From DASVTR01 sp036387475 (GTDB lineage: Bacteria > Acidobacteriota > Blastocatellia > Pyrinomonadales > Pyrinomonadaceae): DNA of 64,000 bases. Both the position numbers and the translations under genes were made by a program. Shown one piece after another: positions 36,841-45,706 of this stretch. The stretch's first letter is position 1; the number at the start of each line of letters is the position of its first letter. Below the pieces are notes generated by a model that worked only from the letters and a program-made list of their open reading frames with translations, did no database searches and had not been told where the DNA came from. The stretch lies in contig DASVTR010000024.1 of assembly GCA_036387475.1 (NCBI GenBank), positions 75,393-139,392 on the forward strand. Direction: 5' to 3'.

Positions 36841-37699
36841 AGGTCGAGATTGCTTCTTCGGTTTCGGTGTCGGTCGCGTCCAGCCGCTTTTCTTTCTCGC
36901 GGCGTGACGTAGCGTTGTTGACTTCAAGCGCCTGGAAGATGGAAGCGCGCAGTTTCGTCGCGTCCAAGCCTCGCCATATCTGTCCGCCCTGCACGAAGGA
37001 GATGAGGCCCGTCTCTTCGGAGATGACGACCGCCACGGCGTCCGTGTCTTCCGTGATGCCGATGGCGGCGCGATGCCGCGTTCCCAGGTCTTTCGAGAGA
37101 CGCGGGTTTAGGGTCAGCGGCAGAAAGCAGGCGGCGGCAGCCACGCGATGACGCCGAACAACGACCGCGCCGTCGTGCAAGGGCGTCGCCGGATTAAAAA
37201 TCGTGACGAGCAGATCGTAGCCCAGTTCGGCATCGAGCTTGACGCCGCCGTCAACGACGTTCTTCAGGCTGAGGCTGCGCTCGATGACGATGAGCGCGCC
37301 CGTCTTGGTCGAAGCGAGCGTCGTTGCGGCCAGCACGATTTCGTCGTAAACGCCTTCGCCGAATTGCCCGCGATGCCTGCGCGTAAACGGCATGCGTACG
37401 CGATTGCCAAACGAGATGAGCATTTGCCTGATTTCGGATTGAAAGAGCACGATGACGGCGATGCCGATGTAGAGCGGAACGCCGCGCAGGATAAACTCCA
37501 GCGTCGCCAAATCCTGATTAACTGCAAACCAATAGAGCAAAGCGAAGGCCGCGATACCGGCGGCCATCGGCGCGGCGCGCGTACCCCTGACCAGCTTCAA
37601 TACCGCATACACAATTAGAAAGACCAGCGCGAGGTCTGCGATATTGCGCAACTCGCTCAGCCTTGCCAGTGTCTCTCTGTATGGCAGTATCAATAGCAT
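36839..37699 (-). CDS. cdaA: Diadenylate cyclase, membrane type (c-di-AMP synthase)
   Basis: The product has 286 residues. Three N-terminal membrane helices ('IADLALVFLIVYAVLKLV', 'APMAAGIAAFALLYWFAV', 'LYIGIAVIVLFQ') lead into a DAC domain with the catalytic 'PLHDGAVVV' (DGA) and 'GTRHRAAIGI' (RHR) motifs, plus 'KTGALIVIERSLSLKNV'. It condenses two ATP to c-di-AMP. The C-terminal ~40 residues are charged and variable. The start codon ATG at 37699 is itself the first bases after a TTTGGAT palindrome. No c-di-AMP phosphodiesterase gene is in the window. Confidence 0.95.
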   Translation of the reverse strand: MLLILPYRETLARLSELRNIADLALVFLIVYAVLKLVRGTRAAPMAAGIAAFALLYWFAVNQDLATLEFILRGVPLYIGIAVIVLFQSEIRQMLISFGNRVRMPFTRRHRGQFGEGVYDEIVLAATTLASTKTGALIVIERSLSLKNVVDGGVKLDAELGYDLLVTIFNPATPLHDGAVVVRRHRVAAAACFLPLTLNPRLSKDLGTRHRAAIGITEDTDAVAVVISEETGLISFVQGGQIWRGLDATKLRASIFQALEVNNATSRREKEKRLDATDTETEEAIST

Positions 37700-37820
37700 T
37701 TTGGATTTTAGATTTTGGATTTTAGATTGGCGTGCTGCTAGCAGCCTTGCCGCCGGATTTTGAAAAGCTCAGCTTTCGTTCCTCGCCTAATCCAAAATCC
37801 AAAATCTAAAATCCGAAATC
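37697..37820. repeat. Heptamer palindrome (TTTGGAT/TTTAGAT type)
   Basis: TTTGGAT-TTTAGAT-TTTGGAT-TTTAGAT at 37699-37728 pairs with AATCCAAAATCC units at 37789-37820. The centre holds CTGCTAGCAG and AAAGCTCAGCTTT. It lies between the CDF transporter stop and the cdaA start. Confidence 0.92.
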
Positions 37821-37824
37821 GCTT

Positions 37825-38772
37825 TCACCCGATGTGTTCGGGAATCGGCTCTTTTTGCCTTCTCTCACTCTCCGGCGCGGCTTCTAAAAAGATGTTGCAG
37901 ACTTTCGGTTCCGCGCGCTTGATTAAGTCTTCGACTTCGCCAATGGTGCGTTCGATCTCGTCGGTCGTCAGGCGATTGCGCAGGTTGATGTGCGCGTTGA
38001 TGAGAATTTGTTTGGGAGCCATGTGCATCGTCAGCAACTCGATAATCTCGACGACGTTTTTGTGTTCGAGGATGGCGCGACGAATACGATCAATAGACTT
38101 CGGCGTGGCCGCTTCGCCGAGCAGCAGGCCGCGCGCCGAACGCGCCAACACAAATGCGACTATCGCCAGCACCACGCCAATCGTCATCGAAGCCACGCCG
38201 TCCCAGTATGCCCCGCCTCTTGGCCCAACTTGATGCTCGGTCAGGTAGAGGCCGATACCTGCGATGACGATGCCGAGCAGCGCCGCCGAATCTTCAAAGA
38301 TGACGGTCTTGGCGGTCGGGTCTTTCGACTCGCGCAGGTATTCCTTGAAACTCAATCCTTCGTGATGCGCTTCCCTGACTTCCTGCCAGATGGCTAGAGC
38401 GATAGAACCTGCTTCGAGCACAAAGGAGATGCCGAGCACGATGTAGGCCCAGTTTAAATGTTCGGGCTGGTGCGGGTGCGTCAGCTTTTCGTAGCCTTCG
38501 TAGAGAGCGTAGGTCGCACCGACGCCGAAAATAAAAATCGCCGCGATGAAAGACCAGAAAAAACGCTCTTTGCCGTAGCCAAACGGATGCTTTTCCGAAG
38601 CCGGGCGCATGTAAAAGCGCAGACCGAGCAATAGGAAAACCTGATTGGTCGTGTCGGCCAGCGAGTGTAAAGCTTCGGCCTGCATGCCTGACGAGCCGGT
38701 ATGCCCGGCGGCCCAAAACTTCATAATTGTAATCAGCCCGTTGGCGACGAGAGCGCCGAGCACTGCCCACAT
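37825..38772 (-). CDS. Cation diffusion facilitator (CDF) transporter
   Basis: The product has 315 residues with a typical six-helix CDF layout. Helix 2 carries 'EALHSLADTTNQVFLLLGLR', whose H and D are the metal site; 'HPFGYGKERFFWSF' follows, and helix 5 carries the second site near 'DSAALLGIVIAGIGLYL'. The C-terminal cytoplasmic domain contains 'VEIIELLTMHMAPKQILINAHINL'. The likely substrate is Zn, Mn, Fe or Co(II), exported against protons. An in-frame stop lies directly before the ATG at 38772, which fixes the start. Confidence 0.92.
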   Translation of the reverse strand: MWAVLGALVANGLITIMKFWAAGHTGSSGMQAEALHSLADTTNQVFLLLGLRFYMRPASEKHPFGYGKERFFWSFIAAIFIFGVGATYALYEGYEKLTHPHQPEHLNWAYIVLGISFVLEAGSIALAIWQEVREAHHEGLSFKEYLRESKDPTAKTVIFEDSAALLGIVIAGIGLYLTEHQVGPRGGAYWDGVASMTIGVVLAIVAFVLARSARGLLLGEAATPKSIDRIRRAILEHKNVVEIIELLTMHMAPKQILINAHINLRNRLTTDEIERTIGEVEDLIKRAEPKVCNIFLEAAPESERRQKEPIPEHIG

Positions 38773-38840
38773 CTACACGTTCCCCCAGCTATATGAACTG
38801 ATTGCTCCGCATGGATTATGAGGGAAAAAATCAGAGAAGG

Positions 38841-38966
38841 CAAAGTGAAAGTAAAAAGGCAAAAAGTAAAAGGTAAAAGGGAGGGGAAACCACTTTTAAT
38901 AACAGATGATTTCAGCCTCCCTTTTATCTTTTGCCGTCTTTTTGCTTTTTACCTTTTTTCTTTTGT
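38841..38966. repeat. Heptamer palindrome (GTAAAAG type)
   Basis: GTGAAAGTAAAAAGGCAAAAAG-type repeats near 38845 are matched by inverted CTTTTTGC/CTTTTTACC units near 38935-38965. The right arm overlaps the 3' end of the site-2 protease gene by a few codons. Confidence 0.8.
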
Positions 38967-40082
38967 CTTCCTGAGTTGCCCGCGTTGGAGAAAGCCGACG
39001 AGTTCGCCCGTGCCGTCAACGACCGCTAGAGAGCCGACGCCGTTGCGTTGCATGATTTCGTTGGCGCGTGCCAGCGCCGTCGAAGGGTCGACGAAGAGTT
39101 GCGGGGCGACGGGGCGCATCACGTCGCGTGCGCGTACCTGCCGCCAGCGCTCGCGTGGCAGTGCCTTCAAATCTTCCAGCGACAGGATGCCGTGCAGGCG
39201 CTTATCAAGCGCGACCGGAAAACTCGTCTGGCGATAGCGCGGCAAAATCGCGTCGATGAAATGGCTGACCAGCACGTCCGGCTCAATCGAGATGGGAACG
39301 GACATCGCCTCGCCGACGGTCGCGTGCTTCAGCCCGCGCGATTCTTCGACGACGCCGACCGCCGCGTCCAGCAGAAACATCCCGACCAGCACAGACCACA
39401 GGCCCATAAACGGGTCACGCGGGACATAGATGCCGAAGATGCCGAAGACGCCAAAGACAATCAGCGTCCAGGCGATAACCTGCCCGCAGATGCCTGCGAT
39501 GCGCGTCGCCTCTGCGATGTCGCCGCTTCTGCGCCAGAGGGCCGCGCGCAGAACGCGCCCGCCGTCGAGCGGGTAGCCCGGAAAAAGATTGAAGACGGCA
39601 AGGAGCAGATTGCTGAAGCCGATAAATAGAAAGATGGCACGCGTCACTTTATAATCGCCCAATTGGGCGATATACATTGCGCCAAAAGAGAAGAGCGCGA
39701 AGAGCAAGCTGGCCGCCGGTCCGGCCACCGCAATCCGAAATTCCGCACGCGGGCTGTCCGGCTCAGAGCGCAGTCGCGCCAGTCCGCCAAACGGGTGCAG
39801 CACGATTTCTTCTATCTCTATGCCCTCGCCACGCGCGGCCAGAGCATGTGAAAGTTCATGGCCGAAGACGGAGAGGAAGAGAGCGAGGGTCGTCAACACG
39901 CTGAGAATCAAAGCCAGCGCCAAAGTCATTCGCGGCAGGCGCATCATCCCACTCTGAAACTGCGCCGCAATCAGCCAAACGCTCAGACCGAAGACGAAAA
40001 ACCAGCGATAATCAATCCGCACCGGTATCCCGTAGACGCGTGCGACCTGAATTTGCCGATGAAAAAACTCGCTGATTTTCAT
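38949..40082 (-). CDS. Site-2 protease family (M50) metalloprotease with CBS domains
   Basis: The product has 377 residues. The zinc site 'FGHELSHALAARGEG' (HExxH) lies in the second to third helix, and the third ligand in 'NLFPGYPLDGGRVLRAAL'. Helices include 'WFFVFGLSVWLIAAQF' and 'LALILSVLTTLALFLSVFGHE'. The C-terminal ~130 residues hold a CBS pair ('VGEAMSVPISIEPDVLVSHFI', 'ARDVMRPVAPQLFVDPSTALARANEIMQRNGVGSLAVVD'), as in SpoIVFB-like M50B proteins, where nucleotide binding regulates cleavage. The substrate is unknown. Confidence 0.94.
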   Translation of the reverse strand: MKISEFFHRQIQVARVYGIPVRIDYRWFFVFGLSVWLIAAQFQSGMMRLPRMTLALALILSVLTTLALFLSVFGHELSHALAARGEGIEIEEIVLHPFGGLARLRSEPDSPRAEFRIAVAGPAASLLFALFSFGAMYIAQLGDYKVTRAIFLFIGFSNLLLAVFNLFPGYPLDGGRVLRAALWRRSGDIAEATRIAGICGQVIAWTLIVFGVFGIFGIYVPRDPFMGLWSVLVGMFLLDAAVGVVEESRGLKHATVGEAMSVPISIEPDVLVSHFIDAILPRYRQTSFPVALDKRLHGILSLEDLKALPRERWRQVRARDVMRPVAPQLFVDPSTALARANEIMQRNGVGSLAVVDGTGELVGFLQRGQLRKTKEKR

Positions 40083-40107
40083 TGATTCAATAACTCATTG
40101 ATTCATT
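40083..40107. repeat. Half-copy of the TGATTCA repeat
   Basis: ATTGATTCAATAACTCATTGATTCAT abuts the site-2 protease start codon. It matches one arm of the palindrome at 21425-21480 without an inverted partner. Confidence 0.6.
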
Positions 40108-40108
40108 T

Positions 40109-41221
40109 TTAACTTTCAAAAACACCGCTCTCCGTGTCAAGCAACGGAAACGGCTCATTGCGTGCGACGCGGCGCAGGAGCGGCGGCTCGTCGAAGAGTT
40201 GGGCGAGGCCGCGCACCGTTGCAAAGCGTGGCTCGTCCGCAACGCGCACTGTTAAGTTAGTCGCCGCCTGTAAATATTGCTCAAGGCCTTCGAGCAGTGA
40301 GCCTCCGCCCGTCAGGATAATTCCACGGTCAAAGATGTCTGCGGCCACCTCAGGTTGCAGTTGGGCCAGAGACTCTTTGACCTCTTCGGCAATCTTGTGC
40401 AGGACGGGTTGCGCGACCGCGTAAATCTCGCCCGCCGTCACGTCAATCGCTCCGGGGCTACCGGTCTGCACGTCGCGTCCCTTGACGGTCACGGCGCGCG
40501 ACGAATCGAAAGGCTCTGTGGCCGAACCGAGTTCGATCTTCAATCGCTCGGCGGTCGGCGAGCCAATCGTCAGCCCGCGATAGCGGCGCAGGCGATCCGT
40601 AATGGCGGCTTCAATATCGGAGCTGCCTACTCTTTCGGCGTGCGCGTAAAGAATTGAGCCACTGGCGACGACGGCCACGTTGGTCGTGCTGCCGCCGATG
40701 TCAACGACCGCCGCCGCGTGCTCGTCCGTGACGCGCACGCCAGCGCCAAGCGCCGCCGCCAAGCCTTCTTCAACCATGTAGACGCGACCGATGTGCGCTT
40801 GTTCGGCGGCACTTAGAAGCGCACGCTGCTCGACCTGTGTGACGCCGGACAGCACGCTCATCACGGCGCGGCGGCTGAAATGCGAAAGGCCGCTTCTGGC
40901 TTGCCGGACGAAATGGCCGAGCATCGCCTGCGTTCTCTCGAAATCCGCGACAACCCCGTCAACGAGCGGTGCGATCACGGTCGTATCACGCGCCTCACGG
41001 CCCTGCACAGCCCGCGCTTCGCGCCCGACCGCCACCACCTCGCCTGTTATTTTGTTGACTGCCACCACGGACGGCTCGTCAACCACCACTCCGCGCTGAC
41101 GCACGGAGATAATCGTGTTGGCCGAACCCATGTCAATCGCCATCGAATCGGAGATCAAATTGCGCAGCGCGCCGAAGCGCATCAGCGAACGGGTCTTGCG
41201 CATGAATGATCTTGATTCCAT
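40109..41221 (-). CDS. MreB-like actin-family protein
   Basis: The product has 370 residues. The actin-type phosphate and adenosine motifs are present: 'AIDMGSANTIISVRQRGVVVDEPSVVAV', 'AAAVVDIGGSTTNVAVVASGS' and 'RGIILTGGGSLLEGLEQYL'. An N-terminal extension of about 25 residues (MESRSFMRKTRSLMRFGALRN) precedes the usual MreB start. It is more diverged from the MreB consensus than housekeeping MreB and is not followed by mreC or mreD. It may be a second, specialised filament protein. Its position next to the cyclase and the site-2 protease gives no functional hint. Confidence 0.88.
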   Translation of the reverse strand: MESRSFMRKTRSLMRFGALRNLISDSMAIDMGSANTIISVRQRGVVVDEPSVVAVNKITGEVVAVGREARAVQGREARDTTVIAPLVDGVVADFERTQAMLGHFVRQARSGLSHFSRRAVMSVLSGVTQVEQRALLSAAEQAHIGRVYMVEEGLAAALGAGVRVTDEHAAAVVDIGGSTTNVAVVASGSILYAHAERVGSSDIEAAITDRLRRYRGLTIGSPTAERLKIELGSATEPFDSSRAVTVKGRDVQTGSPGAIDVTAGEIYAVAQPVLHKIAEEVKESLAQLQPEVAADIFDRGIILTGGGSLLEGLEQYLQAATNLTVRVADEPRFATVRGLAQLFDEPPLLRRVARNEPFPLLDTESGVFES

Positions 41222-41256
41222 GACGATTAAATAATAACAGTTGCCGCGCTACAAAC

Positions 41257-41337
41257 GGAGACAGGGACAGAAAAGTAAGGGAAAGGACGAAAACGAAACG
41301 AACTCTGCCCTTCCCTCTTCTCCCTGTCCCTGTCGTA
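41257..41337. repeat. Palindrome (GACAGGG/AAGGGAA type)
   Basis: GACAGGGACAG and AAGGGAAAG on the left pair with CTTCCCT and CTGTCCCTGTC on the right. It is placed about 35 bp upstream of the mreB-like start codon. Confidence 0.75.
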
Positions 41338-41500
41338 ACGCTTCAGCATCGCCCGGACTCAACTTCTCTGCCCGACGACTCTACTTCTTAGAAACCTTAA
41401 AGGAAGGACAGCGTTGCCCGGCCTTTAAGACTTACCGAACTCCTGCACACGCAACACCGTAGCAACCACGAAGCCGCGCCGTAGCAACCACAGAAGCGAA

Positions 41501-41582
41501 AGGATGAACGCGGAACGCTGAACGATGAACTGTAAATACATTGCTTTTCATTCATCGTTCAGCGTTCCTACTTCATCGTTTT
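41501..41582. repeat. Heptamer palindrome (GAACGNN type)
   Basis: The ATGAACGCGGAACGCTGAACGATGAA arm and its inverted partner flank a short AT-rich centre. It is the first of five GAACGNN-type copies (41.5, 43.4, 45.5, 56.7, 61.6 kb). It overlaps nothing and lies just 3' of the cyclase gene. Confidence 0.92.
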
Positions 41583-41583
41583 C

Positions 41584-43245
41584 TTATTCTGCTGCGCTGG
41601 CCTGCTGCCATTCGACTTCGTAGAGCGGCACGGGCTGCACGCGATTCTTGACGGTGATCGGCTCGCGCGGCTTGAGCGAGTAGCGCGTGCCAGCGAAGCG
41701 TGCCGTCTCCGCGCTCAGGAGAATTTGCCCGCCGAGCGCGTTTGATTCAAGGCGCGCGGCCAGATTAACCGTGTCGCCGATAGCCGTGTACTCCGAGCGG
41801 CGCTCCGAGCCGATGTAGCCGACGGTCGCCTCGCCCGTGTGCAGGCCAATGCCAACGCCGATTTCTGGAAAGCCTTCGGCCCGCAGTTCTTCGTTGATGC
41901 CGAGGATGCGACGCTGCATGGCGACGGTGGCGTTAAGCGCGTTGATTGCATCCTGCGGCGTCGCGGTCGGCGCGCCAAAGAGCGCCATCAAACCGTCACC
42001 GATATACTTGTCGAGCGTTCCGCCGTGCGCAAAGATAATGTCCGTCATTGCAGAGAAATATCTGTTGAGCAATTGCACGACCTTTTCGGGCTGCGCGTGC
42101 TCGGAGAGGCGAGTGAAGCCGCGTATGTCTGCGAAGAGCACGGTGATGGTCTGGTTGACGCCGCCGAGCTTGAAGCTTTCGGGATTTTCGAGCATCTGCT
42201 TGACGACGTATTCCGGCAGGAAGCGACCGTAGTTGGCGCGGGCGACTTCTTCACGCGCGAGGCGTTCGTGCGCGCGCACGTTCTCCACGGCGACCGCCGT
42301 TTGCGCGGCGACCGCCGTAATCAACTCCAGGTCGTCAGGCTTGAAGGCGGCAAACGGGTCGAGGCGGTCTGCGTAGAGCGCACCATGAACGCCGGATTCC
42401 GCGACGAGCGGCGCACAGATAGTCGAGCGCACGCCCTGCGAGACGATAGAATCAACTCCCGCGAACTGCGCTTCGGCAGCCGCGTCCTGCGAGAGCATAG
42501 CCACTTTGTCTCTCATCACCTTGCGTGTGATGGTGCGCCCGATGGTCAGCTTTTTGGCGTGCGCTGCCAGCTTTTCGTCGCGCGCACGCGTCGCTACAGG
42601 GTGCAACTCAATATCTTCCTGCCCGTCCCTGATCGTGGTTTCGGCAAGAAGCGCGACGACACGATCTGCGGGCGTCGCACGAAAGATGATGTCGGTCGCT
42701 TTGGCAAAGATGGCGTTGAGATCGAAGACGGAGCCGAGCGTCTTGCTCATCTCGTAAAGCTCTGCGAGAATCGTCGCCTTGCGTTGCAGCGATTCCATCT
42801 CCTTGTCGCGCGTTGCCATCGAAGGCTGCGCGCGCAAGACCTGCGACATCACGTCGTTGGCGGAGATGAGCATTTGCGTATGGCCGAGCGGCTTGTCGTC
42901 GTAGCGGACGTGGGAGGCGCGCTCTTCGACCGGCTGTTCAAAGCGCAGGGTGCTCGCGCCAATCGTCACACGGTCGCCATGCGCGAGTTGATGTTCGTCG
43001 CGCGCCTCGCCGTTGATGAAGACCTTGTTGGCGCTGCGACGCAGTTGGCCGCCGATGTTGGCTCCATCAATAATCGTATAGGTGCTGTCGTTATCGCTTT
43101 TGATGTGCGCGTGATGGCGCGAAGCGCGCGGGTCGTCGAGAACGACCGTGTTGTCGGGCGCGCGTCCGATGGTGCAGGTCGCCTGCGGCGTCAGCGTATA
43201 CTGCCATTCACGACCGCTCGCATCAATAATCTTCAGTAAGGGCAT
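41584..43245 (-). CDS. FHA-GAF-class III adenylate/guanylate cyclase
   Basis: The product has 553 residues. The ATG at 43245 (MPLLKIIDASGREW) is the natural start of an FHA domain ('CTIGRAPDNTVVLDDPRASRHHAHI', 'NKVFINGEARDEHQLAHGDRVTIG'); a frame extending 26 codons upstream has no domain content. A GAF domain follows (~residues 165-320), then the class III cyclase domain with 'TVLFADIRGFTRLSE' (metal Asp), 'DKYIGDGLMALFGAP' (second metal Asp) and 'GIGLHTGEATVGYIGSERRSEYTAIGDTVNLAARLE'. It makes cAMP or cGMP. FHA suggests recruitment by Thr-phosphorylated proteins, which fits the two Ser/Thr kinases in the window. Confidence 0.94.
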   Translation of the reverse strand: MPLLKIIDASGREWQYTLTPQATCTIGRAPDNTVVLDDPRASRHHAHIKSDNDSTYTIIDGANIGGQLRRSANKVFINGEARDEHQLAHGDRVTIGASTLRFEQPVEERASHVRYDDKPLGHTQMLISANDVMSQVLRAQPSMATRDKEMESLQRKATILAELYEMSKTLGSVFDLNAIFAKATDIIFRATPADRVVALLAETTIRDGQEDIELHPVATRARDEKLAAHAKKLTIGRTITRKVMRDKVAMLSQDAAAEAQFAGVDSIVSQGVRSTICAPLVAESGVHGALYADRLDPFAAFKPDDLELITAVAAQTAVAVENVRAHERLAREEVARANYGRFLPEYVVKQMLENPESFKLGGVNQTITVLFADIRGFTRLSEHAQPEKVVQLLNRYFSAMTDIIFAHGGTLDKYIGDGLMALFGAPTATPQDAINALNATVAMQRRILGINEELRAEGFPEIGVGIGLHTGEATVGYIGSERRSEYTAIGDTVNLAARLESNALGGQILLSAETARFAGTRYSLKPREPITVKNRVQPVPLYEVEWQQASAAE

Positions 43246-43709
43246 AACAATTTTTGGGAAATTTCGAGCGGCGCTTTCCTTACAGCGGTTGCGCGCCTCT
43301 CTTGAGCGCAGGAGAAAAATCAAAGCCGTCAGACGCGGAGCAACTCCTGCGCGTCGTCAATACTCTTTGAATCCTATCAGTCTTTGGACAAAGCTGACAA
43401 CCGTTTCGCACAACGGAAGAGGGCTGAAGAAACGAGGAACGATGAACGCGGAACGATGAAGTATAAGCAGCTAGTCTTTTATTCCGCGTTCATCGTTCCG
43501 CGTTCATCGTTTCTTCTCTCTGTCTCGTCTTGAAATAAACCGTAACTGTTAACCCAAACGTAATACCGTATTCATATCATCTTCAGTCCGCAGTCAGGAC
43601 AAGCTGAGTTGCGGCGTGGGCGTTTCAGGCCACTAATCGCGGGCGTCCGCCATCGCTGCAACTCGCCGGACAATCGGTCTTCAATCTTCGCCGAAGGGAC
43701 TTTCAAAAT
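43246..43709. other. Intergenic region with one palindrome
   Basis: This 464-base gap lies between divergent cyclase and porin genes. The GAACGNN palindrome is at 43432-43515. Promoters for both genes must lie here, but I cannot fix them. An AT-rich stretch around 43545-43580 contains GTTAAC and CGTAAT and is a possible regulatory site for the porin, without a clear match to the PhoB-box array found near pstS. Confidence 0.5.
43432..43515. repeat. Heptamer palindrome (GAACGAT/GAACGCG type)
   Basis: GAACGAT-GAACGCG-GAACGAT-GAA is followed by the centre AGCAGCTAGTCTTTTATT and a fully inverted arm ending at 43515. The AGCT-GTCTTT centre is shared with the copies at 45.5 and 61.6 kb. Confidence 0.95.
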
Positions 43710-45500
43710 ATGTTTCGATCAAAAGCTTTGCGAATCCTGTCGCTCTTTCTGCTGTGCTTGGGCCTTGCACATTCCGACGCCGCGCAAACCGCGACAACGA
43801 CCGTTCGCCCGGCGGTCAACACTTCCAACGCAGCGCCCGACGGCCAACCGCCGCTCTCGGCCTCAGAGCTTGATGAAGTGCGTCGCCAGTTGCGCGAGCA
43901 ACAGCAAGAGCTTGAGCGTCTGCGCTCGACCATCACGCAGCAATCGCAGTTGATAGAAAAGTTGCGCCAGCGCGTCGAGCAGACCGCTCAGCAGCAGCAG
44001 GACGCAACCGCACCCGGCGCGGCGAAGCCCACCGAGATTGCCTCTACCGATGCGCTGCCCGCTGTTGATGCTGAGTCCAATTCCGGCAGCACGGGGCAGA
44101 AAACTCAAGCGGATGACCGTCTCAAGAGCGCCGAGGAGCAGATTAAAAAGACCAGCGAGGCGCTTGCACGTCAACTCGGCTCAATCACGTTTAGCGGCGA
44201 TTTGCGCCTGCGCTATGAGGCTACCTACGGGCAGTTGAACGCTACGGCCAACTCGGATAATCCGGCGATTCTCGGCAACGAGCTATCGGCGCGCAATCGT
44301 TTTCGCATCCGCGCACGGCTCAATATACGTGGGCGCATCGGCTCAGAGTTCGACTGGGGATTGCGTCTCGCCACGGGCAGCTTCGCCGATAACATCTCGA
44401 CCAACCAGACGCTGACAGATTTCTACAATCGCAAGCCCTTCGGCCTTGATAATGTTTACGTCGCTTGGACGCCAAAGCGCATGCCGGGCTTGCGCCTACA
44501 GGGCGGCAAGTTCGACGTGCCCTGGATACGCACAGAGATGACGATTGACAATGACCTCACCGTCGAAGGATTCAGCGAGACTTACTCACGCGTTTTCAAA
44601 AGCTCTGCGCTCAAGAATCTGACCTTCGTGGCGTGGCAACTCCCTTTTCTTGAGCGCAATTCCGCCTTTGTGCGCAGTGCTAACGGCACGGTCAATGTGG
44701 ATGAATCGCGCCGCGCGGGCCGTGACCTGGCACTCTATGGCGCGCAACTGTACGCTCGCTTTGAGCCTTCCTCTACCGTTGCGCTGACGCTCTCGGTCGC
44801 AGACCTTTATTTCAACGGCACACAGTTTATCTCGCCCGTTCAAGTCTTCGGCGCTAACCTGCAACTGCCCATTACAATCGTTATTCCGGCGACGGCTACC
44901 GCTCCGGCGCAGACCGTGACGGCGCAGGTTTCGATTCCGCGCGATTTGTTGGTCGCCGGTAACGCCAACCTAGGCGTCTCAATTGCCAGCAACAACGCGA
45001 CGAACCGCGACGGGCGATTGTCTTCCGGCTACAATCTGATAGACCTCATCGGACGCCTTGACCTGACGCACAGCAAACGCTTTCCCGTCACGTTGCTGTT
45101 GAATTTCGTTACCAACACGCAGACGCGCGACGTTTCCGTAGCTGGGCCGGGCGGCTCAACTCGTTTCCTGCCCAACAATGAAAGCAACGGCTATTGGGCA
45201 GAGTTACAGGTGGGCAAGACGCGAGAGCGCGGCGACTTCATCTTCGGCTACACTTTCCTACGCATCGAAAAAGATGCCGTACTGACGCCGTTTAATTTCT
45301 CCGACGTAGCACAGCAATCCGACATGCGCGCTCATCGCTTCGTCTTCGGCTACGCCGCCGACCCGCGCGTCGTGCTTTCCTTGACGGGCATCGTCACACA
45401 ACGCCCCAACGGCCTGCTCGGAGTCTTCGGCACGACGCCTCCGGGTTCACTCAACACGCCGACCACCCGCTTGCAATTTGATACTATTTTTCGCTTCTGA
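43710..45500 (+). CDS. Putative outer-membrane porin
   Basis: The product has 596 residues. The signal peptide (MFRSKALRILSLFLLCLGLA..A) is followed by a coiled coil (~50-95: 'LDEVRRQLREQQQELERLRSTITQQSQLIEKLRQRVEQ'), a linker, a second helix, then a beta-barrel from about residue 155 ('ITFSGDLRLRYEATYGQLN'). The protein ends in Phe (TIFRF), the outer-membrane sorting signal. It belongs to the 'putative porin' type common in Acidobacteriota and Bacteroidota. The coiled coil may contact peptidoglycan as in OprB/S-layer-type porins. It is adjacent to polyphosphate genes, so anion or phosphate passage is possible but unproved. GAAGGGAC precedes the ATG. Confidence 0.85.
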   Translation: MFRSKALRILSLFLLCLGLAHSDAAQTATTTVRPAVNTSNAAPDGQPPLSASELDEVRRQLREQQQELERLRSTITQQSQLIEKLRQRVEQTAQQQQDATAPGAAKPTEIASTDALPAVDAESNSGSTGQKTQADDRLKSAEEQIKKTSEALARQLGSITFSGDLRLRYEATYGQLNATANSDNPAILGNELSARNRFRIRARLNIRGRIGSEFDWGLRLATGSFADNISTNQTLTDFYNRKPFGLDNVYVAWTPKRMPGLRLQGGKFDVPWIRTEMTIDNDLTVEGFSETYSRVFKSSALKNLTFVAWQLPFLERNSAFVRSANGTVNVDESRRAGRDLALYGAQLYARFEPSSTVALTLSVADLYFNGTQFISPVQVFGANLQLPITIVIPATATAPAQTVTAQVSIPRDLLVAGNANLGVSIASNNATNRDGRLSSGYNLIDLIGRLDLTHSKRFPVTLLLNFVTNTQTRDVSVAGPGGSTRFLPNNESNGYWAELQVGKTRERGDFIFGYTFLRIEKDAVLTPFNFSDVAQQSDMRAHRFVFGYAADPRVVLSLTGIVTQRPNGLLGVFGTTPPGSLNTPTTRLQFDTIFRF

Positions 45501-45514
45501 TGCGGGGCAATAGA

Positions 45515-45602
45515 TAAGAAACGATGAACGCGGAACGCGGAACGATGAATAAAGAACAGCTTGTCTTTCATTCATCCTTTAGCGTTCCGCGTTCATCGTT
45601 TT
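45515..45602. repeat. Heptamer palindrome (GAACGCG/GAACGAT type)
   Basis: GAACGCG-GAACGCG-GAACGAT-GAA, the centre AACAGCTTGTCTTTCATT and an inverted arm. It lies 3' of the porin gene. Confidence 0.95.
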
Positions 45603-45706
45603 CACTGCGTTGAATCTTCCCTTCTCGAATAATAAAGCTTGACAGTGAGCGCCCTGCCAGCTTAGTTCTGTTCTGCAATTTCATTTCAACAGGGAGCGCC
45701 ACTGTT

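Larger units (their letters stand above)
41222..41583. other. Intergenic region with two palindromes and a direct repeat
   Basis: This 362-base gap is upstream of the mreB-like gene and downstream of the cyclase gene. It contains palindromes at 41257-41337 and 41501-41582, an 8-bp inverted repeat CTTAAAGG/CCTTTAAG near 41397-41430, and a 13-bp direct repeat CCGTAGCAACCAC at 41457-41469 and 41479-41491. I see no gene in it. Confidence 0.6.

Noticed and set aside
41839..43239. 466-residue plus-strand open frame
   Set aside because: It is antisense to the FHA-GAF-cyclase gene, whose motifs are complete; the frame has no signature of its own.
43545..43590. PhoB-box upstream of the porin gene
   Set aside because: GTTAAC- and CGTAAT-like words are present but not on an 11-bp phase like the pstS array.
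45638..45670. TTGACA promoter upstream of the PPK2 gene
   Set aside because: No acceptable -10 hexamer is found 16-18 bases downstream.
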